From Saccharina japonica (lineage: Eukaryota > Sar > Phaeophyceae > Laminariales > Laminariaceae), in the NCBI GenBank assembly GCA_008828725.1, contig MEHQ01001370.1, positions 21,852-85,851 on the forward strand: a DNA stretch of 64,000 nucleotides. Reading direction: 5' to 3'. Position 1 is the first letter of the stretch. The number at the start of each line of letters is the position of its first letter. Below the pieces are notes generated by a model. That model was given only the letters and a program-made list of their open reading frames with translations. It was not told the DNA's origin and did no database searches. Position numbers and translations under genes: made by a program. This document shows positions 22,501-30,949 of the stretch, piece by piece.

Positions 22501-25029
22501 TACTGCTGGCGACTCAAGAGACGTTGCGCACTCTTGATAGGTATAATACCAGGTCAGGTAGTAAATAAATCCATCCGAAAGAGGGTGAGAGAGGTCACAG
22601 CCAGCAAAGTCGCCAAACTTGCTACCTTACGGAGTTGCCCTATACTGCTTGCTGTGTTACCTTTCTGCTCTGTCGCCTTATCCTGTACTGCGTTACCTTA
22701 CTGTGCTATCGCTGCGGAGGGTGAGGGTCCCGCCACTGACAATTACTTCCGGCAGCTCCCCGTTCTCCTCCAGGGCAGGGCAGTCCACCCGTCTGACGTC
22801 CAGTTCGATCACAGCATTGTCGCTCTCCAGGGGCACAGGCACGTCCAAATAGGCAGTAACGTCGTCGCACAAGGAACTGCCACAAAACAAAAACAGTAGT
22901 AGTACAGCCAGTACAGGACATCAAATAAGAAACAGTCATCAAATAAGAAACACGCTAATAAAAGAAAGCCAGGCTGATATTTAGAGGGAAATAAGAAATT
23001 CGGGAGTCGTTATCTTGAAGTTAGTATAGAAAGCACCCTCTTCCAAATAAGAAACCCAGCCCGGAACAGATTTCCTGTTTCTTATTAGGTGTCCTGCATG
23101 CTGTATCAATAGTATGTTCCAGGTACAGAGCACGGAATGGCGGGATTGTTTAGGCACGAGCGGAGGGGGCGTACTACGACGAGTGGCTCTTCTCTAAATA
23201 ACCGCGCAACAATACCACAAGTCCACGATTGTTCTACAAGGTGCTGCTACTACTACTCGTGTTACTCTACTCGTAGTACGGGCCCTCTAGTCTAACAAGA
23301 AATATGGAATTAAGAAATCCCCAGGCTTATTTTGTGCTCTACACATTGAGGAAAAGTATGTAGGAACCGGTGTGCTCGCAATTCCTCAAAAGAGTCGAGG
23401 AACGGCGTAATAAGAAACACGTATCATATGATACAGATAGATGATACCTTCAAGCAGCAGTATTACTGTAGTAGCAAAAGAAACAGACAGAGTGATTGCT
23501 GTGACTCGAATGGATAAGAAACCAGCCGTTAAAACATTGAACAAGATTAAGATTGCATCCACGTCTCATCTCCCCGGTTCCCGCAGAATCACTCCTCCTC
23601 CTGCGACATAAAATATCCTACGTTGGAAACCCCGTTTTATTGTATATATGTCTATATACTATACATACCAGAGTGTGTGTGAGCTGCTTCGCCGAGCTGC
23701 TTCTCAGTGCGGCCGAGCGAGTGGTCATCATCCTCGCGTTAGGCCGAAACTATATATTATACCCACAGACTAAGCGTTTGTCATACCTGGTATACTGTAC
23801 CGCTGTTTTCCCCGCAAGACTACTCGTACGTAATAAAAAAGTTGAAATAAGAATTTTGATCAGATTCTCCCAGCCAAATGTATGCTATGATATGTATAGA
23901 TGGCACTTTGTAATTTATAGGTACCACCTGCTTGGGCCATTCTTATCGAGCAACTTTTTTCCCAAAAATTTGAACTTTTTTTTCCAAGAAAAAAAAAGGA
24001 AATCGAGGAAAAAGAGGAACCATTTCCAAAGTTTGGAAAATCTTCAGAGGGCAAAATGTTTGGAAGGCTAATAAAAGGCTTCGCATTCCACTATTTGAAA
24101 AAAAATGGAGAAAATGTAACGACAGAAAATCGCGCTAAAAACGTATTCGAAGTTTTGGAAATTCATGGCTCCGATAAAACACTACGACGGTCAGTATACT
24201 GGTTTGGGGACACAAACTAGACAAACGAAGGAAGTATGGAGTTTGTGGAGAGGTACTGAATCGTTGGCGTGATTGATCGGGGATGGGGAATAGGGTCATC
24301 ATGTTGGGAGGTTGCAGTGAGTGGTTGCACTGGAAGTGCAGAGGAGGCTGGGAAGGGTTGAGATAGAAAAGAAGAGTACCAACTAAATTAAATACAGCAG
24401 TAGTACGGAGCTCTACTCGTGGTTGTGGGCGAGCAGGGGAGTCTGGCACTGGGTGTGGGAGTTCGGCGAGTTGAAACAAGAAGGGGGGTTCCAGCTGCAA
24501 AAAAAATGCTGCTGCTGCTGCTGAAGCAAATTGTTCGAAGAATTGGCTCGTTGTGCAGCTGAGGAGGCTGGTCGTGCTGCACTGACAGGACGTTGCTGCT
24601 GCATATAAATGCCAGTGGCGGCAGAGTGATCTTTCACACTGAAGCCGCGCCGAAAGTAGCAAGTGAAGGTAGTATGTATGACGAATCAAATAAAAAACAC
24701 GGCAACACCTCACAAGAATGTTTGTTTGTTTGCTGCTTGATGATGCTATCTATGATGATACCAGTATGAAGCTTCTTGCCGCATGTGGTGTGGAGCGATT
24801 TCTCTCCTATGTGTTACTTTGAGCCACGAACGAACCTGGCATGCATGTGTGCTTGCTCCCATGTTTCTTCCGCTTCTATTCTTATACGAGTATCGAACCA
24901 TCGAACCATCGAACCATCGAACCTTCGAACCATTGAGCGATCGAACGATCGAACCGCATCGCACCTGGCTGCAGTGAAGGTGGCCAGCGTCAGCAATGCT
25001 CTCAGAGCCCAGGAAGCACGAGCCATCAT
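10445..25029 (-). CDS. Gene A: secreted Pmp-like beta-helix repeat protein, 14 exons
   Basis: Minus-strand spliced gene; coding exons sum to 1,218 nt, giving 405 residues plus TAG with no internal stop. Order: signal peptide (1-21), an N-terminal segment with CDD and DCP cysteines (22-82), rungs of about 22-30 residues (82-375) with F-x-x-N and GGGI/GGGAV motifs typical of Pmp repeats, which fold as right-handed parallel beta-helices, then a 30-residue tail with two Cys. An in-frame TAG three codons upstream fixes the start. Introns are 0.37-2.5 kb, mostly phase 2, with phase 0 after exons 3, 7 and 13. No transmembrane helix or autotransporter barrel is visible, so the product is probably secreted. 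Gene B, upstream on the same strand, is its paralogue. Exact function is unknown. The exon chain is my assembly, supported by paralogue comparison and not by transcripts. Confidence 0.85.
11117..11216 (-). CDS. Gene A exon 13
   Basis: Acceptor TTGTAG|C, donor AATCCG|GTGCGG (phase 0), the same donor as gene B exon 14. Encodes GEVIDSGFGTLTFEKPDVVT then FKDNTVSSTVANP: a rung with the F-x-D-N turn. Confidence 0.8.
11316..11576 (-). pseudogene. Coding-like minus-strand fragment inside intron 12
   Basis: Open frame with protein-like composition (LFVELVSFARNNFMMLKGGS, LWAKINNAKLSMIINDKR) but no recognised domain. It ends at a stop and continues into no other exon. It probably belongs to the same inserted, decayed sequence as 11591-12530. 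Family not recognised. Confidence 0.3.
11591..12173 (+). pseudogene. Decayed plus-strand coding sequence inside intron 12
   Basis: Coding-like text switches frame at least twice. One frame gives SLDFIVDGRHCSQDITVRLP and VNMVDSNVTGSIVKIMRGFA, a second gives KYKRMQHYKNTGCVVPAKDK, then the first resumes with EMIDEKPDIKLDDHFNGDFR and ends at TGA 12171-12173. Charged residues and G/C third positions favour real ancestry. Product not recognised. It is absent from the matching intron of gene B, so it was probably inserted and then lost function. Confidence 0.35.
12133..12530 (-). pseudogene. Decayed minus-strand coding sequence inside intron 12
   Basis: Convergent with the previous entry. A frame reading LVKDSGVACPEVVPPTIPNG, then AIVVGPRRMSLRRCDQQFGV and ILKTAFLDDAMPQRLTVISI ends at TGA 12133-12135. 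Upstream it continues only after a shift (about 12430) into a frame with IPFQLRPSYFVSSDPVERLA. Family not recognised; a transposon or other insert is possible. Confidence 0.35.
12562..12843 (+). mobile_element. M1 MITE-like element
   Basis: Left GACGCGGGCTACGATACGA, right CCTCTACCGTAGCAAGCGTC. Internal landmarks GGCTGAAAACGTTTCTGA, AAATCGTCGGAATTCC, TTGTGTTGCAATATG and TTCCTCCAAAGGCAG are in M1 order. Confidence 0.65.
13252..13549 (-). mobile_element. M1 element plus an extra right terminus
   Basis: The reverse orientation starts ACTACGGTAGAGGTACACG and ends TATAGTAGCACGCGTCA at about 13507. A second terminus (AAAAAACGGTACAGTACCTC...GTAGCACGCGGC) follows immediately to 13549, as if two elements had recombined. 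Confidence 0.6.
13723..13809 (-). CDS. Gene A exon 12, extended 3' end
   Basis: Acceptor CCAACAG|A. Encodes FEKGVLFSDNVVREFGAAFS then VSYGQLRR, phase 2 to phase 2. The donor used by gene B (GG|GTAAGT) reads GGTCAGC here; the next in-frame donor, AG|GTATGT, adds 15 nt and keeps phase. That choice is inferred. Confidence 0.7.
14275..14375. repeat. Microsatellite of about 9-bp CATACAG units (gene A intron 11)
   Basis: CATACATCT / CATACAGCG units repeat about ten times. Like arrays lie at 43968-44205 and 55085-55255. Confidence 0.7.
14375..14480. repeat. Interspersed repeat M2, one copy
   Basis: GGTCGGGTTGAGCGAAC, GTCATGATTCGGGTGA, ATTGAGCTCCTCGTGTGAGG and TATGCCGCCACCCC recur with changes at 16342-16450 and, inverted, near 35905-36000 and 50480-50620. 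GAGCTCCT...AGGAGCTC forms a small inverted repeat. Confidence 0.45.
14812..14892 (-). CDS. Gene A exon 11
   Basis: Acceptor GGCCAG|T, donor AC|GTAAGA, phase 2-2. Encodes FKGAAQFNRNRADIFGGGIS then VEGGDV: the clearest Pmp rung, with FNRN and GGGI. Its position and flanks match gene B exon 12. Confidence 0.9.
14964..15176 (-). mobile_element. SINE-like repeat V1 with A-rich tail
   Basis: In element orientation (minus) it carries GTGACCCCGGATCTGAGTTA, CGACTAAAGAGGGAG, GGGATGGACAAAAAACAAAC and an A-rich end. Other copies: 18843-19063, 37475-37598, 47340-47545, 54127-54350. It lies in gene A intron 10, where gene B has an extra exon. Confidence 0.6.
16081..16170 (-). CDS. Gene A exon 10
   Basis: Acceptor GGCAG|G, donor AT|GTAAGC, phase 2-2. 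Encodes FYGKAHFNDNRSFEDGDGGG then AVVNQLGSL: FNDN and GGGAV motifs. Four residues longer than gene B exon 10. Confidence 0.9.
16342..16450. repeat. Interspersed repeat M2, second copy
   Basis: GGTCGGGTTGCGCGAAC, GTCATGTTTCGGGTGAG and TTGAGCTCCTTATGTGAGG match 14375-14480. Confidence 0.45.
16908..17056. repeat. ATATCC-type microsatellite (gene A intron 9)
   Basis: Units of 9-10 bp such as TTATATCCG and TTATATCCC repeat about 15 times just 3'-ward of exon 9 coordinates. Confidence 0.7.
17142..17216 (-). CDS. Gene A exon 9
   Basis: Acceptor TTTAG|C, donor CG|GTGAGC, phase 2-2. Encodes FRGDATFNNHFCDFAGAVYN then AGKM. Aligned without gaps to gene B exon 9. Confidence 0.9.
17584..17642 (-). CDS. 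Gene A exon 8
   Basis: Acceptor CACTATAACAG|GGC, phase 0; donor AT|GTAAGT, phase 2. Encodes GFDGADGCAIGNHEPEGTV. With exon 7 it makes one rung split by an intron. Confidence 0.85.
17699..17977 (-). mobile_element. M1 element (gene A intron 7)
   Basis: Reverse orientation; begins ATCGGTAGAGGTGCGCC and ends CCCCTATCGTAGAACGGGTC. It contains ATAATATTGCCAAAC twice, from a short internal duplication, and AACGGGTTAAGGAG. Confidence 0.55.
18022..18282 (+). mobile_element. M1 element (gene A intron 7)
   Basis: Starts CCTATGATAGAGGTAACGC and ends ACCTCTATCGTAGCACTCGT. AAGGTCGCAATTTT occurs directly before and again directly after it, which could be a long target-site duplication or a neighbouring repeat. 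Confidence 0.6.
18345..18435. repeat. Diverged copy of hairpin repeat R1
   Basis: CTTTAGGACTGCAGTCCCGA...TTTGTCCCCAAAACGGTACTCC resembles the perfect hairpin at 55864-55940 but with a poorer stem. Confidence 0.5.
18430..18575. repeat. Degenerate units of the intron 7 tandem repeat
   Basis: GGTCAAAAGTTAACGGAGAG, CCACGGTTTGCCTAG and ATAGTGCCGGCCACAGTCAA resemble units of the expanded array in the matching intron of gene B (39883-40570). Confidence 0.4.
18740..18776 (-). CDS. Gene A exon 7 (37-nt microexon)
   Basis: Acceptor CTGCAG|G, donor GGGGGG|GTGAGT, phase 2 to 0. Encodes FSKTVIFDNNGG. Same length and junctions as gene B exon 7. Confidence 0.85.
18843..19063 (-). mobile_element. SINE-like repeat V1 with A-rich tail
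   Basis: Reverse orientation; on the plus strand it runs from TTTGTTTGTTTGTTTATTTG (the tail) through GTAACTCAGATCCGGGGTCA to GAATTTTGCTTACCCACGC. This is one of the longest copies. Confidence 0.65.
19490..19561 (-). CDS. Gene A exon 6
   Basis: Acceptor ATAACAG|G, donor GTCAG|GTAGCC, phase 2-2. Encodes FRGDTIFRDNSYLAIDNIDS then GYV. Confidence 0.88.
20154..20219 (-). CDS. Gene A exon 5
   Basis: Donor CTCAA|GTGAGT. Encodes FKGDVLFQGNGNVFRSNSGT then L. The acceptor GCGAGGAAG|C has a poor pyrimidine tract, but its position agrees with gene B exon 5. Confidence 0.82.
20316..20432 (-). mobile_element. V4 element, 5'-truncated copy (gene A intron 4)
   Basis: Starts at a G tract (C tract on the element strand) and matches about 110 bp of the V4 3' end: GACTACGGCC-type text, CATTGTAGGGATGC, GGTCGGTGAAAACCCGACAG. 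A weaker second copy may follow the G run at 20446-20461. Confidence 0.6.
20838..20965 (-). CDS. Gene A exon 4
   Basis: Acceptor AATGCAG|AAC, phase 0; donor ATGGA|GTGAGT, phase 2. Encodes NHENVGGFMIDVKEGGSVTF then TGKFGGREVKNVFSMFDNAG and SM: about two rungs without the GGA motif. Confidence 0.88.
21379..21645. repeat. Tandem duplication of about 170 bp (gene A intron 3)
   Basis: GTGCTAGGGATA-CATTGTTTGG, then CAAAT/GC-CATCATG, then AACTAGGGAGG-TGTTGGTCA occurs at 21379 and 21548. The two units differ at a few bases. Confidence 0.65.
21825..21909 (-). CDS. Gene A exon 3
   Basis: Acceptor CTATAG|G, donor GTGGG|GTGAGT, phase 2 to 0. Encodes FVNLRFTVEDGASLVFDMPK then TQFGPNSG. 23 of 28 residues match gene B exon 3. 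Confidence 0.9.
22697..22876 (-). CDS. Gene A exon 2
   Basis: Acceptor TGTGGCAG|T, donor GTAAG|GTAACG, phase 2-2. Encodes SLCDDVTAYLDVPVPLESDN, AVIELDVRRVDCPALEENGE and a last part with VSGGTLTLRSDSTV. The two Cys may pair. An earlier GTAAGG would break the frame. Confidence 0.88.
24221..24480 (+). repeat. Interspersed repeat V3, copy in gene A intron 1
   Basis: About 250 bp family: AACGAAGGAA, TTTGTGGAGAGGTA-TGAATC, ATGATTGA, GCTCTACTCGTGG, GGGCGAGCAGGG, TGGCACTGGGTG. Other copies: 28822-29066 (inverted), 29146-29413, 50096-50340. Confidence 0.6.
24890..24955. repeat. ATCGAACC tandem repeat beside exon 1
   Basis: Eight-base ATCGAACC units, partly CTTCGAACC or ATCGAACG, start just past the exon 1 donor. 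Gene B has the same repeat type in the same place (48690-48815), so the repeat predates the duplication or arose in both. Confidence 0.7.
24965..25029 (-). CDS. Gene A exon 1 (signal peptide)
   Basis: ATG context CAATATG, as in gene B. Encodes MMARASWALRALLTLATFTA then A, a basic n-region and hydrophobic core. Donor CCAG|GTGCGA, phase 2. An in-frame TAG lies three codons upstream. Met2 could also serve as the start. Confidence 0.88.
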
Positions 25030-25882
25030 ATTGGACTATTTGTCAAAAGTCGAGAGTGTTGGCCCAAGTGCGGCAGTAGTAGAAGAAGTGTTACCCTGAT
25101 AAGTGTTGGTAGTATCAGTCAGGTAGTTAGTGTTTAGCAGTAGTGTGGATTTTGCGTCAAAGGGCAGGAGAAGAAGCAGGAGAGGACAGGGCGGGTTTTG
25201 GAGTGGATCGAGGGTGCTGCTGTGGCAGTGGTCTCGAGTGTTGTTGATTGCCATTGATGTGATGAGACCCTCCGAATATGTCGTATCAGTCTGTGTCGTA
25301 CCATATAGCCAGTGCCAGAGGTGACCTTATTATACCTCAAGCAGCACTACTGACTGGTGACCTCTATCAAGAGATTTTGGTTTCCAAGCTCAAAATATAC
25401 TCACTTCGTACGGACTACGGGGTAACTCTACATAGTAAGTGCAAGTCAGCATTATATATTTAAGTATATTACGTATATTTATATTATACTTACGTATGAT
25501 ATGTATACATACATACGTACGGCAGTATTCGTGGTTCGTGGTAAGATAATCTTAGCCCATTCTGAACTGAAAAAAGTGTTCCAAGCTAATTCCAAGTAGT
25601 TTGTCCCCAAATTCGTGAGACCAGTTCTTAAGGGGTTAATACTGCTGTAAGTACGGTATCTACAGCAGCAGTACAGTATGCAGATTGGCTGCGGACCGCG
25701 GAGCGTATGTATGTGTTCATTGGACCATGGTGTGGATGAAACACATTACGAGTACGTATACAACATAGAACAAATATTCTACGCAGCTCTGAAAGTTGAG
25801 TCAAACTAGTGTCAACTGTTCAATCAGTCAAACTCACAGCTGACGTATTCATAAAAAAACAATTTAATATTGATACGCAGAT
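25030..25882. promoter_or_regulatory. 5' flank of gene A (probable promoter region)
   Basis: Directly upstream of exon 1. TTAGTGT...GTAGTGTGGATTTTGCGTCAA and an AAGAAG-rich stretch resemble the flank of gene B (49020-49100), so some 5' flank was duplicated with the gene. No TATA box or transcription start can be placed with confidence. Confidence 0.35.
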
Positions 25883-26050
25883 GACTGGCTTTGATCGCTT
25901 TGCGGACCCTTCGGGTTCCAATTTTATTTCAGTATACCTTTTTTGGGTAAGTTAGCCTGTGACCACGGGAATCGACCGTGTCAAGTGTTGGATTAGTGCG
26001 GACAGATGGAGGTACTGGATAGAGAGACCGGCACGGTTTTTAATGTGAAG

Positions 26051-26104
<54 letters not shown>
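25883..26104 (+). mobile_element. SINE-like repeat V2 with a (CAA)n tail
   Basis: Starts GACTGGCTTTGATCGCTTTG and ends GTTTTTAATGTGAAGACAAC with about 18 CAA units. Nearly identical to 37719-37904, which has a shorter (CAA)n tail. Small size, a tail of variable length and dispersed location suggest a SINE. Pol III boxes were not established. Confidence 0.65.
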
Positions 26105-26269
26105 GATGAAAATTACGGCTGACTGCAGGTTATTCAGTATGAAAAATGAAGCATACCGAAACAAAGAATAGCGAAGAGCGATATTTAATATCAGCGCCGA
26201 TGGCGCCGACGTAAAAAAAAAAGCCAGTCAATAACTGAAAACTGAACTTTTTGTTTGCCGTTCGCCGGC

Positions 26270-26660
26270 ACTAAACTGACTGCTGCTGCTGATGTGTTTT
26301 CACATTATTAACTGATCGCGAAAAAGATCCAAGGGTACGCGCGGTAAAGGTCGGGACGGGAAAATGTGGTCGGGACGGGAACGGTACGGTACGGGAATGG
26401 GGAACCGTCAGATATTTCGTTCCCGACCGCGATTTCCCGACCGGTACCATCGTCAGTTTCTGTTCCCGAGCTCTACCGTCCCGCGGTAATGGCCGCGTTC
26501 CCGTTCCCGACCGTTTCCCATCCCACTGTCTGCCCATTCCCGACTACTCCCGTCCCGCTGTCCGCCAGTCCCGACTATTCCCATCCCACTGTCATATAAG
26601 TGATTCCCGTCCCATCCCGACCATGGGGCACAGCTTCTCCCATCCCGCATCTCACTATTG
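26270..26660. repeat. CCCGTCCCG-type GC-rich repeat block, copy 1
   Basis: Degenerate CGGGACGGGAACGGTACGG words turning into TTCCCGTCCCG words. The left edge (AAAAAGATCCAAGGGTACGC) matches the right edge of 28258-28700 in inverted form. Confidence 0.55.
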
Positions 26661-28250
26661 GGGCAGATATTCCCATCCCTTTTACCGCCGGTTTTTTCGT
26701 TTTCCCATCGCATTACCATGGATGGATGCAAGTGTGTATACTACTGGTGGTGTAGACTGGAGGAGACTGCAGATATTCGTGCGTCTACGATTTGTTTATA
26801 TTTCCGAACTATAAACAAATCGTATACTCGAGAATATGTATTTCCTTTTTTTTTTCCCTCTCGTTTTTTTTTAATTTAAACACGAACTTAAACTTTGTAT
26901 CAACCATTCAACCGGCCCAATTCACACTTCGCCATTTGAAATAATGAAATAAAATATCGCTGGTCCGGTGTTACTCAACACCCGTGTTTACTCAACACGT
27001 CAGTTATAAGGAGTGGATGCAAACATGATCAAAAGTTGCTGTGTATCAGGTCCAATATATATCGACAACCCTGTACCATCACTATACTCATCGTCCCGAT
27101 GACGCCACAACGAAATATTTTACAAAGATGAAGTTGCGGCGAATAAAGGGGGAGGCTGTGTGACGGTGAGGGTTAGACGTATCTATCGTAGATCTCAGAA
27201 CACGTACGCATGGACGGATACATCACAAAGTCAAGCACCAAAGATCCGGCCAGACCGGATCTGAGGGCGTTAGAGGTCCGCTGAGCGTTGACCTCTCCCC
27301 TCGAGCTGACTCGATATTCCTCCATCCTTAATGCCCGATTGGGGTGAGACTCGATGAGTCCCCCACGGTGCCAGAACTAAAATAGACCCGCCGTGTAACA
27401 CGGCGGTAGCATTTCTCCTTGCTAATCATAAGAAAGAACTGTGCTCGGTTACGTCGACCGTAACGACGGCTACAAGGGACCATCGCTCCGGGACCTCTCC
27501 AAGGCGACTTCTACGCGGCAGCGACGACGACGGCGGAGCCTAGTAATAACAGTACGACGTATATTAAATCGGTCGATGGTTTAAGCTTGCGTTTCTTTTT
27601 GTGTTTCTGGTGCAGATTCGTCCCAAGTGGGTGTGTGGGCATTGTGGAAAAAGGGGAAGCGGGGGTGGTGATCGTAACAATACTGATGTGGCTTTTGTCC
27701 CTGGAACCTTTTCGTTTTTGTTTTCTGGATTTGACTTGTTCGGGAGGGGGGGAGAGTCGGGTTTTGAACACCATGATATCGGTTCGTTCATAAGGAGGCC
27801 AACAAAGCGTTCGAGTAAAACAATCGTATCAGGTCGTATACACTTCCTGTCAAGAGAGGCGATAATACGATAATAACACCCTGTGCTCCGGACTCGATAC
27901 TGGGAGTGTGCCAAGTATGCTATTCAAAGTGCAAACAAAGCGTGATGTTGTGTACCAGGTACGTACGTATATACCACACTCTTTTTGTTTTGTTCCTGTT
28001 TTACATTCTCGCGAATGTTATTATACTCGTCTATCATTATTATCTTTGCTATCCGACAATGTGCAGCATAAGCTTCAACGTTGATCACTCATAACATTCC
28101 CGAAAGCAGAAAACCACGGAAACCAAGGAAATCTATCGTAGCATATCAATACGTCGAAGTCACAAGTCGGTATAATATAACTAGATAAAAGCTACGAGGA
28201 GTACTCGTACTCGAAGAAGACTTTCGATTATAATTCGCTATTTTCAGCCG
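26661..28250. other. Intergenic, no gene seen; structured stretch at 27110-27540
   Basis: 27235-27265 has GATCCGGCCAGACCGGATC (7-bp arms) and 27389-27412 has CCGCCGTGTAACACGGCGG (9-bp arms). This non-repetitive 430-bp stretch could be a structured RNA or part of an LTR; I cannot tell which. Frames around 27511-27914 look like simple-composition shadows. Confidence 0.35.
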
Positions 28251-28257
28251 TTGTCTC

Positions 28258-28700
28258 CAGCCTGTGTTCCCGACCGTGTTCCCAACCATTCCCTACTGCG
28301 TTTCCCGACCGTATTCCCGACTCAGTTCCCGACCTATTCCCGACCTATTCCCGACCTATTCCCGACCCGTTCACCGATCATTTCCGGTACCGCCGAAAAA
28401 TTGTTCCCGTACCATACCGTACCGCCAAAAATCGGTTCCCGTCCCGTCCCGTACCGCCAAAGAATCGTGTCTTCCCGTCCGATCCCGTCAACCAAATGGT
28501 TTCCCACTTTCCCGTCCCATTCCCGTCCCGCGGTAAACAGACGGGAACATTTTCCCATACCGCCCCTCGGGATGACCCAAAAAAAATTCAGACTGCGGCG
28601 GGCAAAACGGTCCCATCCCGTACCGCGCGGTGCCTTCGGCACCGCGCGTACCCTTGAAAAGATCGCCCGTGGTCGCAAAACACACAGGCTATTATTAGTA
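28258..28700. repeat. CCCGTCCCG-type repeat block, copy 2, with a strong hairpin
   Basis: Inverted relative to 26270-26660. Near the end, about 28622-28651, a perfect 10-bp stem GCGCGGTGCC / GGCACCGCGC closes on a TTC loop. Confidence 0.6.
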
Positions 28701-28821
28701 TAAGTGCTGGATATGATCCACACTTAAACTAGCACATATAAAAACACACCCGATATAGACTACTACTTTCTACTGCAAAACCCTACCATACTTTAACCCC
28801 CCAGGGAAGGGCGGGCGGGTT

Positions 28822-29066
28822 CTTCTTTCAACTGCCCGACCTTCCACCCAGTGCCAAACCCTTGCTCGTCAACACCACGAGTAGAGCCCCGTACTAGATG
28901 GTCTTCTTCCTTCCTGGCTCAAACCTTCCAACCTCTGTCTCTCCAGCTCAACCAACTGCACCGCCATGATACGTACTTGATAAACCTTTCCCGATCCCAC
29001 CTTTCAATCATGCCAACGATTCAATACCTCTCCACAAACCCCAGATTTCCTTCGTTCAATCTTCCA
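28822..29066 (-). repeat. V3 repeat, inverted partner
   Basis: Inverted copy of V3; together with 29146-29413 it forms a fold-back pair separated by about 80 bp. Confidence 0.65.
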
Positions 29067-29145
29067 CATGGAGTGTGGAATAATATCTCGGGGAAAAATA
29101 ATACCATAAATACAAATTACAAAGTACAACGCAGTGATGAGTGGT

Positions 29146-29413
29146 TGAAGATTGAACGAAGGAAAAAGCTGGGGTTTGTGGAGAGGTATTGAATCATTGG
29201 CATGATTGAAGGAGGGGATATGGGAAAGGTCCCATCAAGTCGGTGTCCTGGTAAGTAATGTGTGTGTAGTGGGTTGAACTGGAGAGACGGAGAGGTTGGG
29301 AAGGTTTGGAGACAAAAAAAGAAGAAGACCATTGAGCACAGGGCTATACTCACTCGTGGTGTGGGCGAGCAGGGGTCTGGCACTGGGTGGAAGGTCGGTG
29401 AGTTGAAAGAAGG
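29146..29413 (+). repeat. V3 repeat, direct partner
   Basis: Block order as in 50096-50340. The pair with 28822-29066 could form a long imperfect hairpin. Confidence 0.65.
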
Positions 29414-29529
29414 CTATACTACCGAAGAGAAAAATAGGTCCTTCGTGTGTGCAAAATGCCCAACTAACTCACCGCAATTTCAATGAATGTGTTGGAACTG
29501 TTGGCAATGGTAATAACCAGGGCTTGTCG

Positions 29530-29995
29530 TGGGCCATGTGTCCGGGCCGGGCGGGGTCGGGCCGATCTGAACATTGTGACGGGCCGGGCCAGGCCGGGCC
29601 GAGACTTTTGAACAGGTGGTGGGCCGGGCCGGGCCGAGCCATAAAAAAATGAAAATGTGACGGGCCGGGTCGGGCCGCGGCCCATCCTTTCAAAAATGGA
29701 TCGGCCGGGCCGGGCCACGGCCCCCACCCTCGGGATAATTTGATGGGCCGGGCCGGACCGCGGCCCATTCTCTCGATATTTGATGGGCCGGGCCGGGCCG
29801 CGGCGCATGAGATGTGGACTCTATATAGGCCACTCCGCCCGGCCCATGAGGCGGCCCATCCATGTGTTTTGACGGGCCGGGCCGGACCGCTGCCTTTGAG
29901 ATGTGGTGTGCTACTGCTACTGTTACTACGGTGCCCACCGTGCCCGTGACGTGTGGCCTTTAATGGGCCGACCCGGCCCGCGGCCCATGAGATGT
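29530..29995. repeat. GGGCCGGGCC repeat block 1
   Basis: Units of roughly 50-60 bp: GGGCCGGGCC, then CGCGGCCCATC and an AT-rich spacer such as TTTGAAAAT or TGAGATGTGG. Open frames on the minus strand reading ARPGPAR are repeat translation. Confidence 0.75.
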
Positions 29996-29999
29996 GGTG

Positions 30000-30900
30000 T
30001 ACTACTGCTATACACAACTACGACGTTTTTGGGTGTGTCTGGGTCGTTATCCGCCAAAACCAGCTACATTTGTACGAGGCACCTCAGGCAAATATCCTCG
30101 GATGTGCGATATAACAGCATACAAGGCTGCGCTCCACGGGTGCCTATATGCCGCCCCTCAAGGAGGTAGATCAGACGAAAGTGTATAACCAGATAGAAGA
30201 CGTTGTTGAACTGGTGCAGTGCGACTTGCAAATGCCAAGAGGTCGCGCGTGCAGGAAGAAAACCCATCTCGTTCCGTCTAAGCCGAGTGATCATCGGTCG
30301 CGGATGCTGCTGCGTGCGCAAAGCACCACTTTTTGTTTTGGATAAATCGAAGAAATAAAGAACAACATTAACTCCAGGACTGATCCTGTGGAATAAATGC
30401 GGGAACATTTTGAAAAACAAACAAACAAATAAACAGAAATTGGCGAGACTGACCCATTTCGGGCGAGAAGTCCAGATACAGTGCATCAGCATCTCTCAGT
30501 CTTGGCATCCACCACTCTCAGAGCAATGATGCATATCATATCATATCACATCATATAATATCATATCATATCATATCATATGATACAGTCTTGGAGCCAG
30601 ACTTGGTGCCATCTCGTTCCGTGTAAGGCGAGTTATCATCGGCCGCGCCTGATACTGCGTGCGCAAACCCTTCTTTGGTTTCCGGATAAATCGAAGAAAT
30701 AAATCGAAGAAACTAAGAAGAAAAATAGTTTCAGGACCGATCCTGAAAACATCATTTTCCCGTCGGCAATTAAGAGCTGAGAGTAGGCTGAGAGGCCAGG
30801 GAAGTGTCAACGCTGGCCTCCGAAGTGGGGAAGACACTTGCATTAATGTTTATGCATACGTATCGGATCAAGCCTTGGTACCGGTGCTAGGGCAAATTGT
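30000..30900. other. Spacer between two GGGCCGGGCC blocks; duplication, no gene seen
   Basis: CATCTCGTTCCG, TAAGCCGAGTGATCATCGG, GCTGCGTGCGCAAA and ATAAATCGAAGAAATAAA at 30265-30360 recur at 30611-30710, a diverged duplication of about 350 bp. (TCATA)n lies at 30528-30592. Confidence 0.5.
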
Positions 30901-30949
30901 CGGGCCGGTCCACATAGAGCCCGTGTGTCATAGGCCTCGCTGTCGTGTG

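Larger units (their letters stand above)
22877..24964 (-). other. Gene A intron 1 (2.1 kb), no further exon seen
   Basis: I looked for counterparts of this stretch in gene B intron 1 and found no shared coding block. It contains V3 at 24221-24480 and ATCGAACC repeats beside exon 1. Confidence 0.5.

Noticed and set aside
29464..30017. Minus-strand frames of 114-182 codons rich in GPARP
   Set aside because: Translation of GGGCCGGGCC repeats.
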